Positions 35,336 to 43,529 of a DNA stretch of 64,000 nucleotides are shown in pieces (position 1 is the stretch's first letter; every line of letters starts with the position of its first letter). The notes beneath the pieces were generated by a model. The model was not told where the DNA came from. It saw only the letters and a program-made list of their open reading frames with translations, and did no database searches. The position numbers were made by a program, and so were the translations under genes. Origin of the DNA: [Mycobacterium] nativiensis. GTDB taxonomy: Bacteria > Actinomycetota > Actinomycetes > Mycobacteriales > Mycobacteriaceae. The stretch is taken from NCBI RefSeq assembly GCF_020172685.1, contig NZ_CP083986.1, positions 506,802-570,801 on the forward strand. Reading direction: 5' to 3'.

Positions 35336-36310
35336 TCAGTGGCCCACCAGGTGGGGTGCGGTCGCCAGAGAACCCAGTCCCGCGATGAGGGTAATGATCA
35401 GCGCGCCGATGCTAATCGGTTCCTTCGCTGGGCGGTCGCGCAAATGTATGTCCACTGAATCCTTGCTGCCCGGGTACCAAACCTCGGTCGTGGGCCCACC
35501 AAACTTACTGTCCGTGCGAAAACCAATTTTTGTTCCGTCTTCGAGGACTTTCCATTCGCCGGGGTAGCTGCCAGGCGGGATTGGGGTCGCGTTCTGGGTT
35601 AACTCGTCATATAACTGCCGGATTTGTTCGGATGTCTCGAGAACCTTCACATTAGGGTGCCTTCCTGGCGGCAGCGGGTCGACCTTTCGGTGGACGTCGT
35701 CGGAGTTGTGGATTGACGATGGGTCATCGCCACCTGTCTTGTGATCAACGAGGTGGATTTTGGGCTTCCCGCGGTTACCGGAACCGTCTTCCTCATGGAA
35801 GTTGAAGTAATTCCCGACGTCGCCGGTAGTTTGGCTGATGCGACGGCTGACCTGGATATCAACCGCGACTAGGTGTTTGGCTCGGCCGTAGATGTCGGTA
35901 GCGAATTGCTCGGCTTGGGCGTGACGAGCCGCGCCACCACGACCGGTGGTGTCCTCTACGGTGCAGTTTTCATAGACGTTGAACCCGGCCTCGTTGGCAT
36001 CCTCTATCGCATAGCGCAGTCGGTTTTGTGCGGAGAGGACATCGGAGGCACCGCTGCGTGCAACCGTCGCGCCAGCACGCAACTTCTCGGCGCCCTCCGA
36101 AACCTGAGTATGGTCTGACGCTATCCGGATGCGGGCACCGGTGGCGGACTCGCCTTCCCAACCGGCCGAGCGCAGGTCTTTCGACATGCCGATGAAGACG
36201 GTTTCCCAACGGTCAGCGGTGGCATCCATATCAGTTGCACCGGCGATCAGATGATCCGTGGTCCACGCCAATAGCTCAGACAACGGGGGGATCTCGCCGG
36301 GCACGTCCAC
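35336..36310 (-). CDS. WXG-type secreted toxin candidate (type VII secretion substrate)
   Basis: The protein has 324 residues. The N-terminal 115 are a helical hairpin with W-E-G at the turn (RSAGWEGESATGARIR), as in WXG100-like leaders of type VII toxins. A hydrophilic middle (HEEDGSGNRGKPKIHLVDHK) follows. The C-terminal domain (about 215-295; SYPGEWKVLEDGTKIGF then RTDSKFGGPTTEVWYPGS) recalls small RNase-like polymorphic-toxin domains. Unusually, it ends with a hydrophobic tail (ISIGALIITLIAGLGSLA) rather than stopping after the toxin domain. GTG 36310 directly abuts the stop of the small upstream gene (TAAGTG), so the two are coupled. Function is inferred only. Confidence 0.68.
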   Translation of the reverse strand: MDVPGEIPPLSELLAWTTDHLIAGATDMDATADRWETVFIGMSKDLRSAGWEGESATGARIRIASDHTQVSEGAEKLRAGATVARSGASDVLSAQNRLRYAIEDANEAGFNVYENCTVEDTTGRGGAARHAQAEQFATDIYGRAKHLVAVDIQVSRRISQTTGDVGNYFNFHEEDGSGNRGKPKIHLVDHKTGGDDPSSIHNSDDVHRKVDPLPPGRHPNVKVLETSEQIRQLYDELTQNATPIPPGSYPGEWKVLEDGTKIGFRTDSKFGGPTTEVWYPGSKDSVDIHLRDRPAKEPISIGALIITLIAGLGSLATAPHLVGH

Positions 36311-36601
36311 TTACAGAAGCCGCGTGACATCGTGAAATGCAGCGACCGCCTCGGCTTCGTTAATGGCGAAGCCTGCTCTCGCGAGGAGGACCTTCTTAGC
36401 GCTGGCATTGGCCCTCGCGGACAATCGGGTTGAAGCAGCCCGCATGCCACCGCGCACCGACGCGATCCTCACCGCGCTGGGTTGTGTCGATGTGGCTGTG
36501 ACTACTGATGTGCACCCGGCCATTAATTCCGCGGAGTGTCCCTGCCACTTCACCGCCAATGCCTCAAGAACAGCATCTGGAACCTTCACCACCCGAGACA
36601 T
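36311..36601 (-). CDS. EspC-like small type VII secretion partner
   Basis: This is a 96-residue, all-helical protein beginning MSRVVKVPDAVLEALAVKWQ. A WQG turn near residue 20 and Ala/Ser-rich helices match the small ESX-associated (EspC/DUF2580-like) proteins usually encoded just before a larger substrate. Its stop touches the toxin-candidate start. By analogy it could be the secretion partner or chaperone of that protein. Its composition is like the toxin gene, not like the flanking backbone. Confidence 0.66.
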   Translation of the reverse strand: MSRVVKVPDAVLEALAVKWQGHSAELMAGCTSVVTATSTQPSAVRIASVRGGMRAASTRLSARANASAKKVLLARAGFAINEAEAVAAFHDVTRLL

Positions 36602-36617
36602 ACCGATACAGCCTAAG

Positions 36618-36692
36618 TCAGCGTCGATCAGCGAGACCGGCAGTCAGGTGTTGAGTTTGGTGGGGGAGCCGGTGCTCTTCAATAGAACCCAT
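36618..36692 (-). pseudogene. Relic of the AAA-ATPase gene 5' end
   Basis: From ATG 36692 the minus strand reads MGSIEEHRLPHQTQHLTAGL, then ADRR and a stop. The intact AAA-ATPase begins VGSTEEREQHRSIDTSRHLT. The shared MGS/VGS-x-EE start and the xHLT block, together with 82% DNA identity over the flanking 39 bp, show common origin. Similarity then ends, presumably at the insertion breakpoint. Confidence 0.7.
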
Positions 36693-36712
36693 GCGGTCAG
36701 TATCGACATACG
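36674..36712. repeat. Direct repeat flanking the 34.2-36.6 kb insert, right copy
   Basis: This is the partner of 34146-34184 (32 of 39 identical). It contains the sequence CATG, in which the chorismate mutase ATG (plus strand) and the relic ATG (minus strand) overlap. Confidence 0.75.
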
Positions 36713-37260
36713 CCCGTGCGCTGACGCTGGCGATCGGGGCGGTTGCACTCCCGGTGGCACCACCGATGGCCCACGCCGACAGCACACTGACCGAACTGGT
36801 CGACGCCGCCGCGCAGCGGTTGCAGGTCGCCGACGACGTGGCGGCATCCAAGTGGCACGCCGGAGCCGCCATTGAAGACCCGGCCCGGGTGGAGCAACAA
36901 CTGACCGGGCTGGCGACCGCCGCGGCGGCCGAACACCTCGACGCCGACTATGTGCGGCAGGTGTTCACCGATCAGATAGACGCCACCGAGTCGGCCGAGC
37001 ACTACCGGTTCGCCCAGTGGAAGCTGGACCCGGCTGCCGCGCCGGCCGGCGCCCCCGACCTGGCGGCCTCCCGGGCCCGCATCGACGGCTTCAACCGCGT
37101 CATGCTCACCCAGATCGGCCTGCGGTGGCAGCAACTGCATGCACCGGATTGCGGCGCCCAACTCGATGAGGCGACCCGCGACGTCAGCATCGCGCGGCAA
37201 CTTGACCCGTTCTACCGGCAGGCGCTGACCGCGGCGACCCGGGACTACTGCGCCCGGTGA
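36691..37260 (+). CDS. Secreted chorismate mutase, AroQ-gamma type
   Basis: The enzyme converts chorismate to prephenate. A Sec signal (ALTLAIGAVALPVAPPMAHADS, cleavage after AHA) shows export, as in M. tuberculosis Rv1885c. The mature part of about 160 residues starts LTELVDAAAQRLQVADDVAASKW, the AroQ first helix with its active-site Arg and Lys. Two Cys (PDCGAQ and DYCAR) can form the disulphide. It sits beside the phospholipid-synthesis genes. Ancestrally it was probably divergent from the AAA-ATPase gene, sharing a CATG start. Confidence 0.9.
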   Translation: MRSVSTYARALTLAIGAVALPVAPPMAHADSTLTELVDAAAQRLQVADDVAASKWHAGAAIEDPARVEQQLTGLATAAAAEHLDADYVRQVFTDQIDATESAEHYRFAQWKLDPAAAPAGAPDLAASRARIDGFNRVMLTQIGLRWQQLHAPDCGAQLDEATRDVSIARQLDPFYRQALTAATRDYCAR

Positions 37261-37261
37261 C

Positions 37262-38158
37262 TCAGCGACCGGGCTTACGCAGCCGCAGTCGGGCCATCGA
37301 CTGACCGTTGGGGCGCCGGATGCCTCGTCGCACCCCCGGACGGCGACCCGGCTGCGCCCGTTTGATCGCCCGGCGCGCAGCCCGGCGCTCCTTGGGTGCG
37401 TCCTCCCAGGCTTCCGGATGCGCGGCCACCCAGCGTTGGCTGCGGACCGAGAACGGAATGGTGCACAAGTACGCCAGGATCAGCACCAGCACCAGCACAT
37501 AGGGGAACAGGAACGCCGCAGCGGCCACCAGGGCCAGCACCGCCAGCAGCCCCGCGGCCAGGTGCGGCGGCACCGAAACGGCGTGCATCTTGCGCATCGG
37601 GATTCGGCTGACCAACAGCATGGACGTACCCACCACCCAGGCGCAGGTGAACCACTCCGATGTCCACCAGCCGTCGCCGAACTGCAGTTTCGCCGCCAGC
37701 AGGCCCATCAGGGTGATCGCACCGGCCGGGGCGGGCATCCCGACGAAGAACTCGCGGGTGTAGGTCGGCAGGGTGGCGTCGTCAAGCAGGGTGTTGAACC
37801 GGGCCAGCCGCAGCACCACGCAGACCGCGTACAGCAGCACCACGATCCAGCCCGCGGGCTGCGTCGACAGCAGCGACACGTAGACCACCACCGCTGGGGC
37901 CACCCCGAAGTCGACGGCATCGGCCAGTGAGTCGATCTCTGCGCCCATCCGCGACTCGGCGTCCAGAATGCGCGCCACCCGGCCGTCGAGGCCGTCGAGG
38001 ATCGCGGCCGCCGCGATCAGCGCCATCGCGACGTGCGGCTGGCCGTCCAACGCGTATTTGATCGAGGTCAGGCCGGCGCAGATGGCCAGTACCGTCATCG
38101 AACTGGGCAGGATATGCAGGCCCACCGGGCGTCGCGTACGGGTCGTCACGTCGGTCAC
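37262..38158 (-). CDS. pssA: CDP-diacylglycerol-serine O-phosphatidyltransferase PssA
   Basis: PssA makes phosphatidylserine from CDP-diacylglycerol and serine in the membrane. The CDP-alcohol phosphotransferase motif is complete: DGLDGRVAR, eight residues, G, then IDSLADAVD. The 298 residues carry about seven hydrophobic segments and an Arg-rich C-terminal tail ([18 protein letters not shown]). GTG 38158 overlaps the psd stop (GTGA), so psd and pssA are translationally coupled, which makes sense because PSD consumes the PssA product. Confidence 0.95.
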   Translation of the reverse strand: MTDVTTRTRRPVGLHILPSSMTVLAICAGLTSIKYALDGQPHVAMALIAAAAILDGLDGRVARILDAESRMGAEIDSLADAVDFGVAPAVVVYVSLLSTQPAGWIVVLLYAVCVVLRLARFNTLLDDATLPTYTREFFVGMPAPAGAITLMGLLAAKLQFGDGWWTSEWFTCAWVVGTSMLLVSRIPMRKMHAVSVPPHLAAGLLAVLALVAAAAFLFPYVLVLVLILAYLCTIPFSVRSQRWVAAHPEAWEDAPKERRAARRAIKRAQPGRRPGVRRGIRRPNGQSMARLRLRKPGR

Positions 38159-38862
38159 GGCAGCTCGGCCAGCACGGTCTCGCCGGCGACCATGCGCTGG
38201 CCGATGTTGACCAGCGGGTGCGTCCCCACCGGAAGGTAGGTGTCCAGCCGGGAGCCGAACCGGATCAAGCCGTAGGTGTCACCGATCGCCAGGTGGTCGC
38301 CGGGCCGGGTGTCGCAGATGATGCGCCGCGCCACCAGTCCGGCGATCTGTACGGCGATCACCTCGGCGCCGTCGGCGGTGCGAATCCGGACACTGTTGCG
38401 CTCGTTGGCCTCGCTGGCCTCGCTGCGGTCCGCGGAGCCGAACCGGCCGGCCCGGTGCAGCACCTCGAGCACCTCACCGCCGATCGGGGCCCGCTGCACG
38501 TGCGCGTCGAACACCGACATGAAGATGCTGACCCGCGGCAGAGGGGTGTCCGGCAGATCCAGTTCCGGGGGCGGGCTCGCGGTGTCGACCAGGCAGACCA
38601 CGCCGTCGGCGGGGGCCACCACCACACCGGGACGAGTCGGCGGCACCCGGTGGGGATGCCGGAAGAAACCGGCGCAGGCGCCGGCGGCCAGCAGTCCGGC
38701 TCCGCGCACCCAGGTGTGTTTGCGGCCCAGCAACGCCACACTCAGCCCGCCGGCGACGAACGGCAACCCGGCCTGGTGCATCGGGGGCACCGTCGAGCGC
38801 ACCAACTCGGTCAGGTGTCGCAGCCCGCCGGGGTCATCTGCTGCACGGGGTCGTCTGGCCAT
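38155..38862 (-). CDS. psd: Phosphatidylserine decarboxylase proenzyme Psd
   Basis: Psd decarboxylates phosphatidylserine to phosphatidylethanolamine. The 235-residue proenzyme self-cleaves at Gly-Ser in IRFGSRLD near the C-terminus, leaving a pyruvoyl group on the small chain. The N-terminus has two hydrophobic stretches ([28 protein letters not shown]), and the conserved [13 protein letters not shown] block follows. ATG 38862 is used. It precedes pssA with a 4-base overlap and follows the 57-bp repeat array. Confidence 0.94.
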   Translation of the reverse strand: MARRPRAADDPGGLRHLTELVRSTVPPMHQAGLPFVAGGLSVALLGRKHTWVRGAGLLAAGACAGFFRHPHRVPPTRPGVVVAPADGVVCLVDTASPPPELDLPDTPLPRVSIFMSVFDAHVQRAPIGGEVLEVLHRAGRFGSADRSEASEANERNSVRIRTADGAEVIAVQIAGLVARRIICDTRPGDHLAIGDTYGLIRFGSRLDTYLPVGTHPLVNIGQRMVAGETVLAELP

Positions 38863-38890
38863 TCGGCCATCTTAGAAGCTGTCGTGTTCA

Positions 38891-39003
38891 TGCGGCGGTC
38901 CCAGCTTCGGCTCTCCTTCGTCGGGCCTCGCTGAACCGCTCGGCTCATGCGGCGGTCCCAGCTTCGGCTCTCCTTCGTCGGGCCTCGCTGAACCGCCGGG
39001 TTC
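38891..39003 (-). repeat. 57-bp MIRU-like tandem repeat, locus 2 (two units)
   Basis: Two units begin 57 bp apart (CCA at 38901 and 38958). On the minus strand they lie in an ORF that starts at a GTG overlapping the moeA stop (GTGA, 39005) and runs through the array past the psd start, ending at 38811. Repeated peptide: AVQRGPTKESRSWDRRM. ORFs whose ends overlap both neighbours are typical of mycobacterial MIRU elements. Confidence 0.85.
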
Positions 39004-40219
39004 ACCCGGTCAGGTCCCAGACCTCCACCTCGGTACCCATCGGCAGTTCGGTCACCTCGTCGGCGATGTCCAGCAGGCAGTTCGCTGATGCCAGGAACCG
39101 CAGGTGGTGCGAGGCCGGCGGACCGTAATTGGTGACGGTCCCGGTCTCGTGGTCGAACAGTCCGCGCCGGAACTGCCGCCGGCCGGGCGGCGAGGTCAGG
39201 GTCTCGCTGAGGATGGCGGTGCGGCGCGGCCGGTCCGGTGCCGGCAGGTCCATCGCGCGGCGCAGCGCGGGGCGCACGAACACCTCGAAGGACACCTGCG
39301 CGCTGACCGGGTTGCCCGGCAGCGTGATGATGGCCGCCGCGCCGACCCGCCCAATGCCCTGCGGCATCCCGGGCTGCATCGCCACCTTGACGAAATCCAC
39401 GCCCTGATCGCCTTCACGGCCGAACACGTCCTTGACCACCTCGTAGGCGCCCGCGCTGACCCCACCGCTGGTGATGATCAGATCGACCGCCCCGTCCCGC
39501 ACCCCGTAGCGGTCGAGCACCGTGGTGAACTCGGCGGTGTCGTCGGCGACGGTGGGCGCGGCCACCACCTCGGCGCCGGCGTCGCGCACGGCGGCCGCCA
39601 GCATCACCCCGTTGGACTCGTAGATCTGGCCGGGCGCCAACGGCGTGCCTGGGTGGACCAGTTCGGTACCTGTGGAGATCACCAGCACGCGTTGCCGGGG
39701 CCGCACCGTCAGCTGGGCCAACCCGAGCGCCGAGGCCAGGCCCACCGCCGGTGGACTGACGCGCTGGCCGGCCCACAACACGGTGGCACCCTCGGCGACG
39801 TCGCCTCCGGCCCGGCGGATGTGGCGCCCGCGGGCGGTGGCGGCGCTGATCTGGACCACGTCGATGCCACCGTCGGTGGCCTCGACCGGAACGACCCCGT
39901 CGGCGCCGGCCGGGATCGGCGCACCGGTCATGATGCGGTGCGCGGTACCGGGCGTCAGCGTGGGGATGTCGGTACGCCCAGCCGGAATATCCTCGGCCAC
40001 CGGCAATCTCACCGGATTGTCTGGCGTCGCATCGGCCACGTCGTCGGCCAGTACGGCGTATCCGTCCATTCCGGAATTGTCGAAGACGGGCAGACAGATC
40101 GGCGCGGTCACATCCGCGGTGAGCACCAGGCCTTCAGCCTCAGACAGGGAAACCGTGGCCGGCGGTCGCGGACGGATCAGGTCGGCGACAGCGCGCTGGT
40201 GTTCTTCGACAGATCGCAT
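39002..40219 (-). CDS. moeA: Molybdopterin molybdenumtransferase MoeA
   Basis: MoeA inserts molybdate into adenylated molybdopterin. The 405 residues show the family blocks: VFDNSGMDGYAVLADD near residue 45, GTAHRIMTGAPIPAGAD, STGTELVHPGTPL, TSGGVSAGAYEVVKD and LPGNPVSAQVSFEVFVRPAL. It corresponds by position to Rv0438c (moeA2). It is flanked on both sides by 57-bp repeat arrays, so it may be transcribed with the SDR gene upstream and psd-pssA downstream. Confidence 0.94.
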   Translation of the reverse strand: MRSVEEHQRAVADLIRPRPPATVSLSEAEGLVLTADVTAPICLPVFDNSGMDGYAVLADDVADATPDNPVRLPVAEDIPAGRTDIPTLTPGTAHRIMTGAPIPAGADGVVPVEATDGGIDVVQISAATARGRHIRRAGGDVAEGATVLWAGQRVSPPAVGLASALGLAQLTVRPRQRVLVISTGTELVHPGTPLAPGQIYESNGVMLAAAVRDAGAEVVAAPTVADDTAEFTTVLDRYGVRDGAVDLIITSGGVSAGAYEVVKDVFGREGDQGVDFVKVAMQPGMPQGIGRVGAAAIITLPGNPVSAQVSFEVFVRPALRRAMDLPAPDRPRRTAILSETLTSPPGRRQFRRGLFDHETGTVTNYGPPASHHLRFLASANCLLDIADEVTELPMGTEVEVWDLTG

Positions 40220-40240
40220 CCCGACATTATCGCTGGCTCT

Positions 40241-40407
40241 TGCGGCGGTCCCAGCTTCGCCTCTCCTTCGTCGAGCCTCGCTGAACCGCTCGGCTCATGC
40301 GGCAGTCCCAGCTTCGCCTCTCCTTCGTCGAGCCTCGCTGAACCGCTCGGCTCATGCGGCAGTCCCAGCTTCGCCTCTCCTTCGTCGAGCCTCGCTGAAC
40401 CGCCGGG
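40241..40407 (-). repeat. 57-bp MIRU-like tandem repeat, locus 3 (three units)
   Basis: Three units start at 57-bp intervals (CCA at 40251, 40308 and 40365). On the minus strand the array is open and reads AVQRGSTKERRSWDCRMSR repeatedly, in frame with the end of the SDR gene immediately beyond its stop codon. It is the most homogeneous of the three arrays. Confidence 0.88.
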
Positions 40408-40418
40408 CCCTTACGGGC

Positions 40419-41342
40419 TCACACCGGAAAGCTGACCCCGGTCAATTCCTCCGAGACCTTCCACAGCCGCTGCTGCAGCTCGACATCGTGCGCATGCTTG
40501 CTGGCGTCGACGAGCTTCGGGTGGCCGCGCTGCTCACCGAGGCCACCCGGGCCGTAGTACTGCCCGCCGGTCACCTTGGGGTCGGTGGCGGCCCGCAGCG
40601 TCGGCAGCGCGCCCATCGCCGCGCTCTGCACCACCAGCGGCATCAGCAGCCGGTCAGCCGGACGCAGCAGCGGCGGCAGGTAGCGGGTCAGTTCGGTGTT
40701 GGCGGTGCCGGGGTGTGCGGCCACGGCCATGGTCGATTTGTGTTTGGCGGCCAGCCGACGCTGCAGCTCGTAGGTGAACATCAGATTGGCCAGCTTGGAC
40801 TGCCCGTAGGCGGCGATCCGGTTGTAGCCGTTGTCCCACTGCAGGTCGTCGAAGTGGATCGCCGCCATGATCCGGTGCGCCATGCTGCTGACGGTGACCA
40901 CCCGGGAGCCCTTCACCCGCATCATGCGGGGCAGCAGCAGCCCGGTCAGGGCGAAATGGCCCAGATGGTTGGTCCCGAACTGCAACTCGAAACCGTCGAC
41001 GGTGCACTGCTTGGGGGTGTACATGACACCGGCGTTGTTGATCAGCAGGTCGATGCGCGGGTGGGCGGCGCCCAGGGCCTTGGCGGCTTCGCGGACCGAC
41101 GCCAGCGAACTCAGGTCGAGCTCGCGCACCTCGACCGCGGCCTCCGGGTAGGCAGTCTTGATCCGTTCGGCGGCCGCGTTGCCCTTGTCGACGTCGCGCA
41201 CCGCCAGTACCGTCAGTGCGCCGTGCCCGGCGAGCACCTCGGCGGTGTGATAGCCGATTCCGGTGTTGGAGCCGGTGATTACCGCGACGCGGCCGGATTG
41301 ATCCGGCACGTCTTCCGCAGTCCATTTGTCCCGGCTGCTCAT
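40419..41342 (-). CDS. Short-chain dehydrogenase/reductase (Rv0439c homologue)
   Basis: This is a 307-residue classical SDR of the retinol-dehydrogenase-like group. NAD(P) motif TGSNTGIG is at residues 23-30, the NNAGV block follows, and YGQSK is the YxxxK active site. A long C-terminal extension (GGQYYGPGGLGEQRGHPKLV) is shared with the SDR at 45986. ATG 41342 is used. The substrate is unknown. The two SDRs are clearly paralogues about 5 kb apart. Confidence 0.9.
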   Translation of the reverse strand: MSSRDKWTAEDVPDQSGRVAVITGSNTGIGYHTAEVLAGHGALTVLAVRDVDKGNAAAERIKTAYPEAAVEVRELDLSSLASVREAAKALGAAHPRIDLLINNAGVMYTPKQCTVDGFELQFGTNHLGHFALTGLLLPRMMRVKGSRVVTVSSMAHRIMAAIHFDDLQWDNGYNRIAAYGQSKLANLMFTYELQRRLAAKHKSTMAVAAHPGTANTELTRYLPPLLRPADRLLMPLVVQSAAMGALPTLRAATDPKVTGGQYYGPGGLGEQRGHPKLVDASKHAHDVELQQRLWKVSEELTGVSFPV

Positions 41343-41455
41343 ATCCGAAACGATACCGACGCGGGCGGGTTTGGCGTGCGGAGATGACAGCGCCCCGGCG
41401 CTAGGTCATTCTCTGTTGCATGGCGCCCAATGCAAATCGTCCTGGGGAGATCACC

Positions 41456-41932
41456 ATGGTCGACCCCACCAACCCGCCCAGCTCCCGTGCACCGCTGGTG
41501 TGGGCACTGGTCGGTTCGGTGCCGTGGCTGGTGCTGGCCGTGCTGCAAGTGGGGTGGGCGGTCGCCGACCAGGGGCTGGCGTGGCTGCACGTGGCTGCGC
41601 TGGTGGTCACCGCGTTGGGCTTGCTGGTCTCGGCGGTGGTGGCCCCGCTGTGGCGCTATCGCGTGCACCGGTGGGATGTCAGTGACCAGGCGGTCTTCAC
41701 CCGTACCGGCTGGCTGGTGCAGGAGCGCCGCATCGCGCCGATCTCCCGGGTGCAGACCGTCGACACCTACCGCGGTCCGCTGGACCGGCTGCTCGGGCTG
41801 GCCAACGTGCGGGTGACCACCGCGTCGTCGGCGGGGGCGGTGCACATCGTGGCGCTGGATGCCCCGGTCGCCGACCGCATCGTGGCGCACTTGACCGATA
41901 TCGCGGCCCTGGGCGTCGAGGACGCCACGTGA
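41456..41932 (+). CDS. Membrane protein with bacterial PH domain (YdbS-like)
   Basis: This is a 158-residue protein with two membrane segments (VWALVGSVPWLVLAVLQVGW; LHVAALVVTALGLLVSAVVA) and a C-terminal bPH2 domain (RYRVHRWDVSDQAVFTRTG to RVQTVDTYRGPLDRLLGL). ATG 41456 follows CTGGGGAGA and was preferred over ATG 41420. It is coupled by a GTGA overlap to a larger PH-domain protein, the usual ydbS-ydbT pair of unknown function in the envelope. Confidence 0.87.
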   Translation: MVDPTNPPSSRAPLVWALVGSVPWLVLAVLQVGWAVADQGLAWLHVAALVVTALGLLVSAVVAPLWRYRVHRWDVSDQAVFTRTGWLVQERRIAPISRVQTVDTYRGPLDRLLGLANVRVTTASSAGAVHIVALDAPVADRIVAHLTDIAALGVEDAT

Positions 41933-43413
41933 GCAGCGGCGAACCCGCCTGGCAGCGGCTGAGCCCACGCATGCTGCTGGTGCATCCGTTGCACGAGGCG
42001 CTGCGGGAGCTGCCGTTGCTGATCGCGGTGGTGGTGTTCGGCTCGGCGACCGACAACAAGGTCTGGATGGTGGCGGTGGTCTGGGTGATCGCCGTGGTGG
42101 GTGTGACGCGCTGGTTCACCACCACCTATCGCATCGAACCCGATCCTGAATCCGGCCGTGTGCAACTGCGCTCGGGCCTGCTGCGCCGCAACGTCCTTTC
42201 GGTGCCGCGCAACCGGATTCGCTCGGTGGAGACCGACGCCAGGTTGTTGCATCGGCTGCTGGGGCTGACCGTGCTGCGGGTCAGCACCGGTCACCAGGCC
42301 GCCGGCGACGGGGTGTTCGAGCTGAACGCCGTCGAGAGCAGCCAGGTTCCGGCGCTGCGCGCAATCCTGTTGGCGCACACCGGTCAACCGGCTGGGTCGG
42401 CGGCCGGACCCGTACCGGCTCCCGCGACGGTGTTGGCGCGGTGGCGGCCGTCGTGGTTGCGCTACAGCCCGCTGAGCCTGTCCGGGTTGGTGACGATCGG
42501 CGCCGCGGCGGCCGCGCTGTTGCAGAGCGGTGCCTGGGCGGCGCTGCAGGATTCGCCGATGAGCCGCGCCTGGTTGGACGCCGCCGAACGCTTCGGGACG
42601 CAGACGAGTACAGCGGTGATGGTGGCAGTGGTCCTGCTGGCGGCCGTCTTGCTGGCGGTGCTGCGATCGCTGCTGACCTACGGAAACCTGGTGTTGTCAC
42701 GCAGTTTCGGGGCGGCCGGGGATGTGCTGGCGTTGAGTTACGGGCTGCTGCGGGTGCGCGAGCGCAACTACGACATGCGCCGACTGCGCGGCGGAACTCT
42801 GCGGCGTCCGCTGCTGGTGCGACTGTTCGGCGGGGCGCGGCTGGACGCGGCGATGACCGGGGTCAACGGGGAAGGCGAATCCTCGATCCTGTTGCCGCCC
42901 TGCCCGAGAGCCATCGCCGAGCAGGTATTGACCGGCCTGGTGGCCGACCCGGTCGTGGTCACCGGGCCGCTTCGCAGGCACGGGCCGGCCGCCACCCGGA
43001 GGCGCTGGACCCGGGCGATGATACTGCCGCTGGTGGCCGGTGTGGCCCTGGCTGTTGCGGCGGCAGGCGAGCTGCCGGTGTGGTGCTGGCCGGCGTGGGC
43101 GGGGCTGACCCTGTGCGCCGCGCTGCTGGCGGCTGACCGGGCGCGCGCCCTGGGGCATCGTGTCGACCGGCATTGGCTGACGGCCCGCACCGGCAGCTGG
43201 GAGCAGCGCCGCTACTGCATCTCCACCGCGGGCATCATCGGTTGGACCGTGCGGCAGAGCTGGTTTCAGCGCCGCGCCGGGGTGGCAACCTTGATTGCGG
43301 CAACCGCCGCCGGGGTCAAGTCCTACCGGGTGATCGATGTGCCGGAGGAATGGGCGTGGTCGGTGGCCGCGCAGGCCTCGCCGTGGGTCGCCGACAGCGC
43401 GTGGGCGCGCTGA
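41929..43413 (+). CDS. Large membrane protein with tandem bacterial PH domains (YdbT-like)
   Basis: This is a 494-residue protein with several hydrophobic pairs and three PH-like units: about residues 60-135 (YRIEPDPESGRVQLRSGLLRR), 235-320 (VLSRSFGAAGDVLALSYGLLR) and 400-480 (LTARTGSWEQRRYCISTAG). It begins at GTG 41929, overlapping the stop of the smaller PH protein. By analogy with YdbS/YdbT, the pair forms a membrane complex; the function is unproven. A hairpin after the stop separates it from the helicase gene. Confidence 0.86.
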   Translation: MSSGEPAWQRLSPRMLLVHPLHEALRELPLLIAVVVFGSATDNKVWMVAVVWVIAVVGVTRWFTTTYRIEPDPESGRVQLRSGLLRRNVLSVPRNRIRSVETDARLLHRLLGLTVLRVSTGHQAAGDGVFELNAVESSQVPALRAILLAHTGQPAGSAAGPVPAPATVLARWRPSWLRYSPLSLSGLVTIGAAAAALLQSGAWAALQDSPMSRAWLDAAERFGTQTSTAVMVAVVLLAAVLLAVLRSLLTYGNLVLSRSFGAAGDVLALSYGLLRVRERNYDMRRLRGGTLRRPLLVRLFGGARLDAAMTGVNGEGESSILLPPCPRAIAEQVLTGLVADPVVVTGPLRRHGPAATRRRWTRAMILPLVAGVALAVAAAGELPVWCWPAWAGLTLCAALLAADRARALGHRVDRHWLTARTGSWEQRRYCISTAGIIGWTVRQSWFQRRAGVATLIAATAAGVKSYRVIDVPEEWAWSVAAQASPWVADSAWAR

Positions 43414-43429
43414 ATTTCCGGGCGCGCTT

Positions 43430-43491
43430 CGCCGAGCGTGTACTCAGCGCGAGATTCAGCCCGATTTTTCGTGCTGAATACACACTCGGCG
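43430..43491. terminator. Long imperfect hairpin between convergent genes
   Basis: Arms 43430-43451 and 43470-43491 are complementary at 19 of 22 positions (core CGCCGAGTGTGTATTCAGC). It is 17 bp after the PH-protein stop and 39 bp before the helicase stop, so it could end both transcripts. Its sequence differs from the 24.6/50.5 kb hairpin element. Confidence 0.6.
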
Positions 43492-43529
43492 GCGCGGGCG
43501 AGGAACCAGACGAGAGCTACGACTCGCGA

